This document shows, piece by piece, positions 42,285-50,693 of a DNA stretch of 64,000 bases. The number at the start of each line of letters is the position of its first letter. Position 1 is the stretch's first letter. The stretch is from positions 124,001 to 188,000 of the forward strand of contig NZ_JABBNC010000012.1 in NCBI RefSeq assembly GCF_012933445.1, in the 5' to 3' direction. The stretch is from Actinoplanes sp. TBRC 11911 (GTDB lineage: Bacteria > Actinomycetota > Actinomycetes > Mycobacteriales > Micromonosporaceae). Under the pieces are notes generated by a model. The model worked only from the letters and a program-made list of their open reading frames with translations. It had not been told where the DNA came from and did not search any database. The position numbers and the translations under genes are program-made.

Positions 42285-43214
42285 GCGGCTCAGCGCCCGG
42301 TGCGCGTGGCCGTGCGCCTCGGTGAGCGCCTGCCGCGCCCGGGCGGCGGACGTCCCGGCCAGCAGCATCACCACCGCGAGCTTCGCGTCGCCGCCCGCCT
42401 CGGCCAGGGCGGCCCGGCTGGTCGTCACGTCGGCGCCGGTCGCCTCGGCGAGGATCCGTAACTGGCGGGACCGCAGCTTGTCGTTGCTCGCCTGCATGTC
42501 GGTCATGAGGTTGGAGTAGGTGCGGCCCAGGCGCACCATCGTCGCCGTGGAGAAGGCGTTCAGCACCAGCTTCTGCGCGGTCCCCGCCTTCATCCGGGTG
42601 GAGCCGGTGATCACCTCGGGGCCGGTGTCCGGCGCCACGTGCACATCCGCGAGCGGGGCCAGCGGCGAGGCCGGATTCGCCGAGATCAGCACGGTGCCGG
42701 CGCCGGCCCGCCGAGCCATCGTGAGGGCGGCACGGACATAGGGCGTACGGCCGCTGGCGGTCAGGCCGACGACCAGATCGCCCGCGGCAACCTGCCCGGC
42801 CAGCGCCGTGCCCGCGTCCTCGTCGTCCTCGGCGTCCTCCGACGGGTTGGTCAGCGCGTGCGTGCCGCCGGCCAGGTGCGCGACCACGCGGCCGGCCTCG
42901 ATGCCGAAGGTGGGGATCAGCTCGGCCGCGTCCAGCACCGCGATCCGGCCGGACGTGCCGGCGCCGACGTAGTGGACGCGATGGCCGCCAGACAGGGCTT
43001 GCACCGCCAGGTCGACGGCGGCGGCGAGAGCCGGAAGCACCACGGCGACCGCGGCCGGGACGCTGCGGTCCTCCGCGTTGATGAGCCGCAGCAGCTCCAT
43101 TGTGGGCATTCGGTCGATGGAGACGCTGAGCGGGTTGCGGTCCTCGGTGCGCGAGGGGGGCAGGCGGACCGATGAACCCGCGAACGCCGCCGGGCCGTTC
43201 ACTCGCTTGTTCAT
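42237..43214 (-). CDS. murQ: N-acetylmuramic acid 6-phosphate etherase MurQ
   Basis: Splits the lactyl ether of MurNAc-6-phosphate to give GlcNAc-6-phosphate and D-lactate, the committed step of MurNAc salvage. The 325-residue protein has the SIS fold with VHYVGAGTSGRIAVLDAAELIPTFG (phosphate-sugar site and catalytic Glu), GLTASGRTPYV, and the family signature PEVITGSTRMKAGTAQKLVLN. It ends with the usual C-terminal helical domain. The ATG overlaps the stop of the RpiR regulator by 4 bases (ATGA), so the two form an operon driven from the promoter at 44150-44174. It overlaps the convergent GNAT gene by 48 bases. Confidence 0.96.
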   Translation of the reverse strand: MNKRVNGPAAFAGSSVRLPPSRTEDRNPLSVSIDRMPTMELLRLINAEDRSVPAAVAVVLPALAAAVDLAVQALSGGHRVHYVGAGTSGRIAVLDAAELIPTFGIEAGRVVAHLAGGTHALTNPSEDAEDDEDAGTALAGQVAAGDLVVGLTASGRTPYVRAALTMARRAGAGTVLISANPASPLAPLADVHVAPDTGPEVITGSTRMKAGTAQKLVLNAFSTATMVRLGRTYSNLMTDMQASNDKLRSRQLRILAEATGADVTTSRAALAEAGGDAKLAVVMLLAGTSAARARQALTEAHGHAHRALSRLEVLVVDEEVAGGGE

Positions 43215-44140
43215 GCACGCCGCCTGTCGCCGCCCACGCGACGGCCGCCCACCGCCGCGTACGTGATCTCCAAGTTCTTGCGGGTCTCCGCGTACGTTCG
43301 CTGGGCGACCCCGACGAAGACGCAGTCGATGACGGTGAGCTGCGCGAGCCGGCTCGCCATCGCGCCGGACCGGAATGTCGTCTCGCGCGCGGCGGTGGTG
43401 AGCACGAAATCGGCGACCTTCGTAATCGGGGACTTCGGGAAGTTGGTCAGCGCCACCGTGCGCGCCCCACGCCGGCCCGCCTCGGCGAACGCCTCGATAG
43501 TGTCCAATGTGGTGCCCGTGTGCGAGATGCCGAACGCCACATCGCCTTCGCCGAGCAGCGCCGCACTGGTGAGCGCCATGTGCAGGTCGCTCCAGGCGTA
43601 CGCGATCCGGCCGATCCGATGCAGCTTCTGCTGGAAGTCGCCGGCCACGAACGCGCTGGCGCCCACGCCGTAGATGTCCACCCGCCGAGCGCCGGCCACC
43701 AGGCCGACCACCTGTTCCAGCACGGCGATGTCGATCTGCGCCGCGGTGTCCTCGACCGCGCGGGCGTCGGCGAAGGCGATCTTCTTGACCACCTGGGCCA
43801 GGTCGTCGGTCTCGCCGATGTCGCCGCCGACGTTCGCCTCCGAAGCGGTCGCCTCGTGCGCCCGCCCGGCCTCGGCGGCCAGGGTCAGGCGTAGCTCGGA
43901 GTAACCGCCGAAGCCCATCGCCCGGCAGAACCGGATCACCGTGGTCTCCGAGGACTTCGCGCGCTCGGCCAGGTCGCTGATGGTGAGGCGGGCGGCGGTC
44001 GCGGCCTCGTCGATGATGACCCGCGCGACGCGCTGCTCGGCGGGCGCCAGCGACGGCAGGAGCCCGCGGGCTCGCACCGTGGTGGACGAGCCGCGGTCCG
44101 GGGCGGGAGAAGGCGGCGCAGGGCGCCTCCGGCCAGTCAT
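43211..44140 (-). CDS. murR: RpiR-family transcriptional regulator, MurR-like
   Basis: A 309-residue repressor-type regulator. The N-terminal helix-turn-helix (about 25-95) has LTISDLAERAKSSETTVIRFCRAMGFGGYSEL. The C-terminal SIS domain (about 135-270) has VDIYGVGASAFVAGDFQQKLHRIG and GISHTGTTLDTIE, suited to sense a phosphosugar such as MurNAc-6-P. Coupling to murQ supports the name MurR. The ATG at 44140 has no strong ribosome site. A near-palindrome GGAAAATTTCC (minus strand) stands directly before it and recurs upstream of the gene at 46698, so autoregulation and control of that operon are likely. Confidence 0.88.
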   Translation of the reverse strand: MTGRRRPAPPSPAPDRGSSTTVRARGLLPSLAPAEQRVARVIIDEAATAARLTISDLAERAKSSETTVIRFCRAMGFGGYSELRLTLAAEAGRAHEATASEANVGGDIGETDDLAQVVKKIAFADARAVEDTAAQIDIAVLEQVVGLVAGARRVDIYGVGASAFVAGDFQQKLHRIGRIAYAWSDLHMALTSAALLGEGDVAFGISHTGTTLDTIEAFAEAGRRGARTVALTNFPKSPITKVADFVLTTAARETTFRSGAMASRLAQLTVIDCVFVGVAQRTYAETRKNLEITYAAVGGRRVGGDRRRA

Positions 44141-44149
44141 GGAGGAAAT

Positions 44150-44174
44150 TTTCCTTCGCTGCTTCAAGAGGGGT
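44150..44174 (-). promoter_or_regulatory. shared promoter/operator element of murR-murQ
   Basis: On the minus strand: ACCCCTCTTGAA, 5 bases, GAAGGAAA. The same two blocks, 6 bases apart, occur at 46636-46661 before the AmiE-like gene. The right block continues into the near-palindrome GGAAAATTTCC. Candidate MurR binding site. Confidence 0.7.
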
Positions 44175-44188
44175 CAATCATTTCTACC

Positions 44189-44213
44189 GGTAGCGAACGC
44201 TACCCGTTACGGT
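44189..44213 (+). promoter_or_regulatory. palindrome and -10 box of sugar kinase gene
   Basis: GGTAGCGAACGCTACC (44189-44204) is a perfect 16-base palindrome that ends 3 bases before TACGGT (44208-44213). TACGGT lies 6 bases before the ATG, a leaderless start. A protein bound to the palindrome would block the -35/-10 spacer. Confidence 0.6.
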
Positions 44214-44219
44214 CACCCG

Positions 44220-45200
44220 ATGATGAGCCGAACGTTGGTGGTGGGGGTCGACGCCGGTGCCACCACGACGCGTTGCGTGGTCGCGACGGTGGACGGCACG
44301 ATCGTGGGCCGGGGCGCCGCGGGCGGGGCGAACCACAACAGCAGCGGCGGCGACATCGCAGAACGCCTCAAGGCGGCGATGAGCCAAGCTCTGTCCGATA
44401 TCGACAGACGCGCGGTCGCGGGTGGGATTCTGGGTGCGGCGGGCTCGTCCGGGGCCGGTCGGGCCATTTTCGGTACGGCGTCCGCCGTGGCGTGGCGGGA
44501 CCTCGATCTGAGCGGCGACGCCGTGCCGGTGACCGATCTCGAGGTCGCGTTCGCGGCCGGTACCGCCGGGACCGACGGCGTCCTGCTGCTGTCCGGCACC
44601 GGTGCGCTGGCCGCCCGGTTCGCCGCCGGGGAGCTGGCGAGGCGCTGCGACGGATACGGCTGGCTGCTCGGCGACGAGGGCTCGGCGGTGTGGATCGGGG
44701 TGCGGGCCCTGCGGGCGGTGCTGGCCGCCCTGGACGGCCGCGGCGCACCGACCGTGCTCGTCGACGCGGCCAAAGAATTGTTCGCGATCGGGCCCGGCAG
44801 CGCTGAGGAGACCGCGCAGGCCCTGCTGACCGCGGCGTTCGCATGCCCACCGGCCGCGTTGGGCAGCTTCGCGCCGCGGGTGGACGTCGCCGCCGAGCAG
44901 GGTGACCCGGTCGCCCGCCGGATCACCACCGCGGCCGCCGCGAAGTTGCTGCACACCCTCGACACCGTCGAACCGGACCCCGGGCAACCGGTGGTGCTGG
45001 CCGGATCCGTGCTGCTCTCCCCCGGCCCGGTCGCCCGCGCGGTGCACGCCGGCCTGACGCGGCGAGACATCGGCACCGTGCGGACGGCACGCGACGGCGC
45101 GGCCGGTGCGGCGGCGCTCGCCCTCGCGCGGCTCACCGGCGCCGCGGTCCGGCCGGACGTGCACGCCCGCCTGACAGGTCACGAGAGGCCACGCGGGTAG
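44220..45200 (+). CDS. BadF/BadG/BcrA-type amino-sugar kinase (GlcNAc/MurNAc kinase, MurK-like)
   Basis: A 326-residue ASKHA-fold kinase predicted to phosphorylate GlcNAc and/or MurNAc at O6. The phosphate-1 loop is GVDAGATTTRCVVA; GGANHNSSGG gives sugar contacts; LLLSGTGALAARF is phosphate-2, and DGYGWLLGDEGSAVWIG is the signature of this family, shared with clostridial MurK. The C-terminal adenosine loop is VVLAGSVLLSPGP. The ATG at 44220 follows a leaderless promoter. Divergent from murR and between murQ and namZ, it would supply MurNAc-6-P to MurQ when the sugar is imported unphosphorylated. Confidence 0.85.
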   Translation: MMSRTLVVGVDAGATTTRCVVATVDGTIVGRGAAGGANHNSSGGDIAERLKAAMSQALSDIDRRAVAGGILGAAGSSGAGRAIFGTASAVAWRDLDLSGDAVPVTDLEVAFAAGTAGTDGVLLLSGTGALAARFAAGELARRCDGYGWLLGDEGSAVWIGVRALRAVLAALDGRGAPTVLVDAAKELFAIGPGSAEETAQALLTAAFACPPAALGSFAPRVDVAAEQGDPVARRITTAAAAKLLHTLDTVEPDPGQPVVLAGSVLLSPGPVARAVHAGLTRRDIGTVRTARDGAAGAAALALARLTGAAVRPDVHARLTGHERPRG

Positions 45201-46435
45201 AGGAGATAGCGCTGCCGCCGCGCGTCGAAGGCGGCCAGTTCGGCGCGCCACGAGCCCACCACGTCGGCGGCCGGCGCCCCGGCGTCGATCATCGTGCGCA
45301 GGCGTGCCGAGCCGCTCAGCAGGTCGATCCAGAACGGACGCGCACCGCCGTCGTCCCGCCAGGCGAACGCCGGCACCTTGCGGGCCTCGACCAGCATCGT
45401 CACGGCCGTACGGATCGGGTCGAAGGTGGCCTGGTCGGTGACCTTGACCTCGATCCCGGCGCAGGCCTGGCCGGCGAACTTGCCGAACGTCGGGGTGAAG
45501 TACGCCTCGCGGAACGCCACCCCGCTCAGGCCGGCCGCGGCCACCCGATCGCACCAGTGGTAGTCGAAGCCGGGGCCGCCGATCAGCTCGAACGGGCGGG
45601 TCGTCCCGCGCCCCTCGGACAGTGTCGCCACGCCCTCGAACATGCCCGTCCCCGGGTAGACCAAGGCGGTGTCCGGCGTCGGCATGTTCGGGCTCGGCAG
45701 CACCCACGGCAGGTCCATGTCGCCGGCCCGCAGCCGGCCGATCCAGCCCTGGCAGGCGATGACCTCCAGGGACACCGGGCGACCGGTCTCGGTGGGCACC
45801 ATCTCGCCGTTGTAGAACCGGGCCAGTTCCCCCACCGTCATGCCGTGCTGCTGCACGATCTCCTTGCGGCCCACACCCGAGGTGAAGCCGGCCGTCATCA
45901 TCGGCCCGTACGCCGTACCCCCGACCGGGTTCGGGCGATCCAGCACGACGTAGCGCAGTCCCAGCCGGGCCGCTGCCGCCATCGAGTCGTACAGGGTCCA
46001 GATGTAGGTGTAGAAGCGCGCGCCGACGTCCTGGATGTCGAACACGACCGTGCGCACCCCGGCCGCGGCGAACATGGACGCCCAGGTGGCCTGGGTGGCG
46101 CCGTACGCGTCGTACACCGTGAGCCCGGTGCGCGCGTCGGTGCCGGTGCCCTCGCTGCCGCCGGCCTGCGCCGACCCGCGGAAACCGTGCTCGGGGCCGA
46201 ACACCCCGCCGATGCGCACCCCGTCGGCGTGCATGCGGTCGACCAGATGACGGTAGTCGCGGCCGACCGCCGTCGGGTTGGCGATCACCCCGATCCGGAC
46301 GCCGCGCACGGCATCCCATCCGGACGCGGCGAGACGGTCCATCCCGGTGCGCACCGGGATGCGCGGCATCACGCCGGGTCTGGCCGGGATTAGGCCGATG
46401 GCGGCGGGCGCGGCGAGCAGGGCGCGCCGCTTCAC
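45179..46435 (-). CDS. namZ: exo-beta-N-acetylmuramidase NamZ (DUF1343, GH171)
   Basis: Removes terminal MurNAc from peptidoglycan fragments outside the cell. The 418-residue protein has a possible Tat-like signal (MKRRALLAAPAAIGL), then the DUF1343 domain: GVIANPTAV, GVFGPEHGFRG, VVFDIQDVGARFYTYIWTL (the family's most conserved stretch), VLDRPNPVGG and SEGRGTTRPFELIGG. The start is GTG with a weak ribosome site. A 12-base word CCGGTGAAGCGG is duplicated just upstream, giving a second GTG that meets a stop after six codons. It overlaps the convergent kinase gene by 22 bases. Confidence 0.92.
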   Translation of the reverse strand: MKRRALLAAPAAIGLIPARPGVMPRIPVRTGMDRLAASGWDAVRGVRIGVIANPTAVGRDYRHLVDRMHADGVRIGGVFGPEHGFRGSAQAGGSEGTGTDARTGLTVYDAYGATQATWASMFAAAGVRTVVFDIQDVGARFYTYIWTLYDSMAAAARLGLRYVVLDRPNPVGGTAYGPMMTAGFTSGVGRKEIVQQHGMTVGELARFYNGEMVPTETGRPVSLEVIACQGWIGRLRAGDMDLPWVLPSPNMPTPDTALVYPGTGMFEGVATLSEGRGTTRPFELIGGPGFDYHWCDRVAAAGLSGVAFREAYFTPTFGKFAGQACAGIEVKVTDQATFDPIRTAVTMLVEARKVPAFAWRDDGGARPFWIDLLSGSARLRTMIDAGAPAADVVGSWRAELAAFDARRQRYLLYPRGLS

Positions 46436-46635
46436 CGGGCACCCCGCTTCACCGGGCGGAGCCGCCCGCGCGGGCCCGCGCCCCCGAAGCGAACCCGCGC
46501 GACCGACGTCATGGAAACCCCCGTGCGCAGAGCCGGAGCGGTCGTGCCGGCACGCTGGCCCCCCGAACGGTCAGCGAGCCGCAGCCACATGGTGCCTGAA
46601 ATTACGCGGGTCACCGTTCGATGGCAATAACCTTC

Positions 46636-46661
46636 ACCCCTCTTGAAAGTTATGAAGGAAA
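46636..46661 (+). promoter_or_regulatory. shared promoter/operator element of amiE-ngcEFG operon
   Basis: ACCCCTCTTGAA, 6 bases, GAAGGAAA, then CATCC. Same blocks as 44150-44174 in front of murR. It lies 37 bases before the ATG at 46698, a proper place for promoter plus operator. Confidence 0.7.
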
Positions 46662-46697
46662 CATCCATCCTACGGGTCGGGGCATTGAGGAGCGTTG

Positions 46698-48362
46698 ATG
46701 ATGTTGGGGAGGGTGACGTCACTGATCATGACAGCGAGCCTCCTCGTCAACGCGCCCGAAATCACGCCTGACCAGCTCGTTTTCCGGCACGACGTGCTGC
46801 GCGCGGGCACCGCCGCGCAGGCCGGGCTGCTCGCCGCGCCGGTGGCCGCCATGCGCGCGATCGCGGAGTCCTATCTGGTGCCGACCGCCGATCATCCGGA
46901 CCATCCGGCGTACGCGGGAGCCACCGTCCTCGCCGCGCGCAACGGGGTCGTCGTGCAGCGTTTCGCGGTCGGCGACGCGGTCCGGTACGCCGCCGCGGAT
47001 GCCGAACTGCCGCCGGAGCAACGCATCCCGGCCCGGGTCGACACGATCTACGACCTGGCCTCGATCTCGAAGCTGTTCACCACGATCGTGGTACTCCAAC
47101 AGGTGGAAAAGGGCCGGCTGGACCTGGACGCCCCGGTCGCGGAGCACGTCCCGGAGTTCGGCAAGCCGCGGATCACCGTGCGGCACCTGCTCACCCACAC
47201 CTCGGGGCTGCCCGCGTTCCTGCCGTTCTGGAGCTCCTATCCCACGCCGGAGACCCGGCTCACGGCCGCGCTCGCCACCCCGGTCGCGGCCGGCACCAAG
47301 CCCGGCGCGCAGTACGTCTACTCCGACATCGGGCTCATCGTGCTCGGCGTGCTGGCCGAGCGGGTGACCGGCAAAGGGCTCGCGCAGGCGGTCCACGACG
47401 GGGTGACCGGGCCGCTGGCGATGCGCGACACGGGCTTCAACCCGGCACCGGAGACTCGCGACCGGATCGCGGCGACGGAGGTCGAGGCGTACGCGGGAAG
47501 GGGTTTGGTCTGGGGTGTGGTGCACGACGAGAACGCCTGGAGCCTGGGCGGCGTCGCGGGCCACGCCGGCGTCTTCTCCACCGTCGATGACCTGGCGATC
47601 CTCTGTCAGACGCTGCTCAACGGCGGGGCGTACCGGGGAACGCGGATCCTCTCCGAACGGATGGTCCGCGCCGCGCTGGTGAACTACAACGAGGGCATCG
47701 AGGACAGGTTCCCGGACAGCGATCGCGGGCTCGGCTTCGAGCTCGGCAAGCACTCCTATATGGACGCGATGGCGTCGCCGGTGACGTTCGGGCACACCGG
47801 ATTCACCGGCACGTCCGTGGTCATCGACCCGATCGCGCACTCGTTCCTGATCCTGCTGAGCAACCGCGTGCACCCGGACCGGAACTGGGGCACGAACACG
47901 GTGGCGCGACGCGCGTTGGCCCGCACGTTCGCCGAGGCGATCCCGATCGGCCACGGCTGGCACACGGCAGGGAAGGACAACGCGAGCCTCACCCTCGTCG
48001 GGCATCTGCCGCGACCCGCGCCCATCGGTGCCATCGCTTCCTTCCTGCTTTGGTACGACACGGAGCCGCGCTACGACACCGCACACATCGAGACGTCGGC
48101 CGATGGCGGGGCGAGCTGGCGGCCGTTGCCGATGACACTGCGCGCGGGCCACGACGGGTTCACCAGCGACGGCAGCCTCACCGGTTACGGCGGACGGAAA
48201 TGGTGGCACGTCACCGCGGCGGTCCCGGCGGGCACCACCGATCTGCGCTGGAGCTACCGGACCGACGTCAGCGCCCGGGGCCGCGGCGTTCACCTCGACC
48301 ACGTGCACGTCACCGGCTCCGGCGCGCCGGACATGGCGGCCGACGGCTGGACCTTCTCATGA
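46698..48362 (+). CDS. serine hydrolase of beta-lactamase/PBP4 family, AmiE-like muropeptide amidase candidate
   Basis: A 554-residue serine hydrolase with catalytic motifs S122-x-x-K125 (LASISKLFT), YSD (QYVYSDIG) and HTG (FGHTGFTG). A hydrophobic N terminus suggests export. After the catalytic domain (to about 420) comes a beta-rich C-terminal domain (about 430-554) rich in Trp. In Bacillus subtilis the amidase AmiE (YbbE) of this superfamily is encoded with NamZ and MurQ and strips peptides from MurNAc; the same neighbourhood here supports that role. GAGGAG lies 5 bases before the ATG. First gene of an operon with ngcEFG, preceded by the shared operator. Confidence 0.8.
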   Translation: MMLGRVTSLIMTASLLVNAPEITPDQLVFRHDVLRAGTAAQAGLLAAPVAAMRAIAESYLVPTADHPDHPAYAGATVLAARNGVVVQRFAVGDAVRYAAADAELPPEQRIPARVDTIYDLASISKLFTTIVVLQQVEKGRLDLDAPVAEHVPEFGKPRITVRHLLTHTSGLPAFLPFWSSYPTPETRLTAALATPVAAGTKPGAQYVYSDIGLIVLGVLAERVTGKGLAQAVHDGVTGPLAMRDTGFNPAPETRDRIAATEVEAYAGRGLVWGVVHDENAWSLGGVAGHAGVFSTVDDLAILCQTLLNGGAYRGTRILSERMVRAALVNYNEGIEDRFPDSDRGLGFELGKHSYMDAMASPVTFGHTGFTGTSVVIDPIAHSFLILLSNRVHPDRNWGTNTVARRALARTFAEAIPIGHGWHTAGKDNASLTLVGHLPRPAPIGAIASFLLWYDTEPRYDTAHIETSADGGASWRPLPMTLRAGHDGFTSDGSLTGYGGRKWWHVTAAVPAGTTDLRWSYRTDVSARGRGVHLDHVHVTGSGAPDMAADGWTFS

Positions 48363-48385
48363 CCACGTAGCGGGAGGCAGCGGAG

Positions 48386-49786
48386 ATGGCACATTCGATC
48401 AGCCGGCGCGGACTGTTGCAGGGGGCGGCGGCGGCCGGCGTGGGCGCGCTCACCGCCGGGTGCGCGACCGGTGGTGGCGGCGACGACGAGGGCGCCAAGG
48501 GGTCGGCGAACGCGAACAATCCGCTGGCAGTCAAGGAGGACGCGCCGCTCGAGGTGGTCATCTTCAACGGCGGGTTCGGTGAGGACTATGCCAAGGCGCA
48601 CGAGGCGATGTACGCCGAGCGCTACCCGAAGGCGCAGATCAAGCACTCGGCCACGCAGCAGATCGGCGAGACGTTGCAGCCGCGGTTCGTGGCCGGGGAC
48701 CCGCCGGACGTCATCGACAACTCCGGCAGCAGCCAGATCGACCTCGGCGGTCTCGTCTCCCAGAACGCGCTGACGGACCTCGGCGATCTGCTGAACGCGC
48801 CGAGCCTGGACGTGCCCGGCAAGACCGTCAAGGACACGTTGCTGCCGGGCATCGTGGACGTCGGGTCGTACGACGGGAAGTTTCTGGTCCTGAATTACGC
48901 CTACTCGGCGTACGGGATCTGGTATTCGGAAAAGCTGTTCTCCGCCCGCGGCTGGCAGTATCCGCGGACCTGGGACGACATGATCGCGCTGTGCCGGGAG
49001 ATCAAGGCGAGCGGCATCGCGCCGTGGACCTACACGGGCGTGCACGCGCGGTACATGAGCTGGCCGATCCTGTCCGCGGCCGCGAAAATGGGCGGCGTCG
49101 ACGTGCTGAAGGCGATCGACAATCTGGAGCCGAACGCGTGGCGGCACGACGCGGTGAAGGCGGCCGCGGACGCGTACTACCAGCTCGCGGCCGACGGCTT
49201 CCTGGAGGCCGGCGCGCCGGGCATGGACCACATCCAGTCGCAGACCGAGTGGTGCCGGGGCAAGGCCGCGTTCATCTCGTGCGGGTCCTGGCTGGAGAAC
49301 GAGCAGAAGGCCGTCACCCCGGCCGATTTCGCGATGGCGGTCGCGCCCACGCCCAGCCTCACCACCGGCGACAAGCTGCCGTTCGCGGCCTTCCGCGGCA
49401 CCGGCAGCGAGCCGTTCATCGTGCCGGCCAAGGCGAAGAACGCGCGCGGTGGCCTCGAATACCTGCGGGTGATGCTGTCCAAGAAGGGCGCGGCCGACTT
49501 CACCCGCAAGGTCTCCAGCCTCACCGCGGTTTCCGGGGCCAGCGACGGGATCCCGCTGCCGACCGGCCTCACCTCGGTCACCAAGATGATCGGCGCGGCC
49601 GGGCCGGACACGTTCAACTGGCTCTACAACTCGTTCTATCGCAAGCTGGAACGGCAACTGGTCAACGCGGCGTGCGCCGACATGTTCGCCAAGCGCATCA
49701 ACGCTTCGCAGTGGGTGGACCGGTGCCAGCAGGCCGCCGACTCGATCGCCAAGGACTCGTCGATCAAGAAGTACAAGCGGGTCTGA
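48386..49786 (+). CDS. sugar ABC transporter substrate-binding lipoprotein, NgcE-like
   Basis: A 466-residue extracellular binding protein. The N terminus SISRRGLLQG plus lipobox LTAGC indicates Tat export and lipid anchoring at Cys26. The mature part has the family 1 solute-binding fold and resembles NgcE, the GlcNAc/chitobiose receptor of streptomycetes (LVVIFNGGFGEDY-like start, WYSEKLFSARGW, MSWPILSAAAKMGG). It is 23 bases after the AmiE-like gene and directly before two permease genes. In this cluster it probably binds GlcNAc, MurNAc or a disaccharide of them. No ATPase is encoded nearby; a shared MsiK-type ATPase is expected. Confidence 0.83.
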   Translation: MAHSISRRGLLQGAAAAGVGALTAGCATGGGGDDEGAKGSANANNPLAVKEDAPLEVVIFNGGFGEDYAKAHEAMYAERYPKAQIKHSATQQIGETLQPRFVAGDPPDVIDNSGSSQIDLGGLVSQNALTDLGDLLNAPSLDVPGKTVKDTLLPGIVDVGSYDGKFLVLNYAYSAYGIWYSEKLFSARGWQYPRTWDDMIALCREIKASGIAPWTYTGVHARYMSWPILSAAAKMGGVDVLKAIDNLEPNAWRHDAVKAAADAYYQLAADGFLEAGAPGMDHIQSQTEWCRGKAAFISCGSWLENEQKAVTPADFAMAVAPTPSLTTGDKLPFAAFRGTGSEPFIVPAKAKNARGGLEYLRVMLSKKGAADFTRKVSSLTAVSGASDGIPLPTGLTSVTKMIGAAGPDTFNWLYNSFYRKLERQLVNAACADMFAKRINASQWVDRCQQAADSIAKDSSIKKYKRV

Positions 49787-49787
49787 G

Positions 49788-50693
49788 GTGCGGGGCAAAC
49801 GGCTGTTCATCGCCGTCTTCCTGATTCCGCCGCTGCTCCTCTACGGCATTTTCGTCATTTCCCCGTACGCCCAGGCGTTCCAGATCTCCGGCACCGATTG
49901 GGGCGGGCTGACACCGGACTTCGAGTACGTGGGGGTGGCCAACTTCCGGCGGCTGCTCGGCGACGGGGTGTTCTGGAACGCGTTGCGGCACAACGGTTTG
50001 CTTCTGGTGCTGCTGCCCGTGACAACCATCCTGTTAGGACTCTTCTTCGCCTCGATGATCAGCGTGGGCGGGCGGCGGGACCGGGTCGGCGTGCACGGTG
50101 TGCGGGGCGCGGGGTTCTATCGGGTGGTCTACTTCTTCCCGCAGGTGCTGTCGGTGGCCATCATCGGCGTGTTGTGGAAGCAGATGTACGCCCCTAGTAC
50201 CGGCTTGATAAATGGGACATTTCGGGCGGTTGGGCTGGACGCTTGGGCCACGCCGTGGCTGGGTGACCCGCGGTTCTCCTTCTGGTGCGTCTTCGCCGTC
50301 ATGTTGTGGATGAACGTCGGCTTCTACGTGGTGCTGTTCAGCGCGGCGATGCAGTCGATTCCGCGCGACATCTACGAGGCGGCGCTGCTCGACGGGGCCG
50401 GCCGGGTGTCCACGCTGTTCCGGGTGACCGTGCCGCTGGTCTGGGACACCATCCAGGTCGCCTGGGTCTATCTGGCGGTCATCGCGATCGACGGGTTCGC
50501 GATCGTGCAGATCATCACGGACGGCGGGCCCGGGTTCTCCTCGGACGTGGTGGGGCTGCGGCTCTACAAGACGGCGTTCACCGACGCGCAGTTCGGGTAC
50601 GCGTCGGCGATCGGGGTGGCGATGTTCTTCCTGACCCTGACGGTGGCGGCGGCCTTCCTGCGGGTGACGCGGCGCGATCGGGTGGAGCTCTGA
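49788..50693 (+). CDS. sugar ABC transporter permease, NgcF-like
   Basis: A 301-residue permease with six helices and the EAA loop YEAALLDGAGRVSTLFRVTVPL that docks the ATPase. The GTG follows the ngcE-like stop by one base. It forms the membrane channel with the next gene product. The MalF-type N-terminal helix extension is short. Confidence 0.9.
   Translation: MRGKRLFIAVFLIPPLLLYGIFVISPYAQAFQISGTDWGGLTPDFEYVGVANFRRLLGDGVFWNALRHNGLLLVLLPVTTILLGLFFASMISVGGRRDRVGVHGVRGAGFYRVVYFFPQVLSVAIIGVLWKQMYAPSTGLINGTFRAVGLDAWATPWLGDPRFSFWCVFAVMLWMNVGFYVVLFSAAMQSIPRDIYEAALLDGAGRVSTLFRVTVPLVWDTIQVAWVYLAVIAIDGFAIVQIITDGGPGFSSDVVGLRLYKTAFTDAQFGYASAIGVAMFFLTLTVAAAFLRVTRRDRVEL

Noticed and set aside
46432..46722. 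Small minus-strand frame overlapping the namZ start
   Set aside because: Basic, repetitive composition, no ribosome site, and it crosses the shared promoter element; probably not translated.
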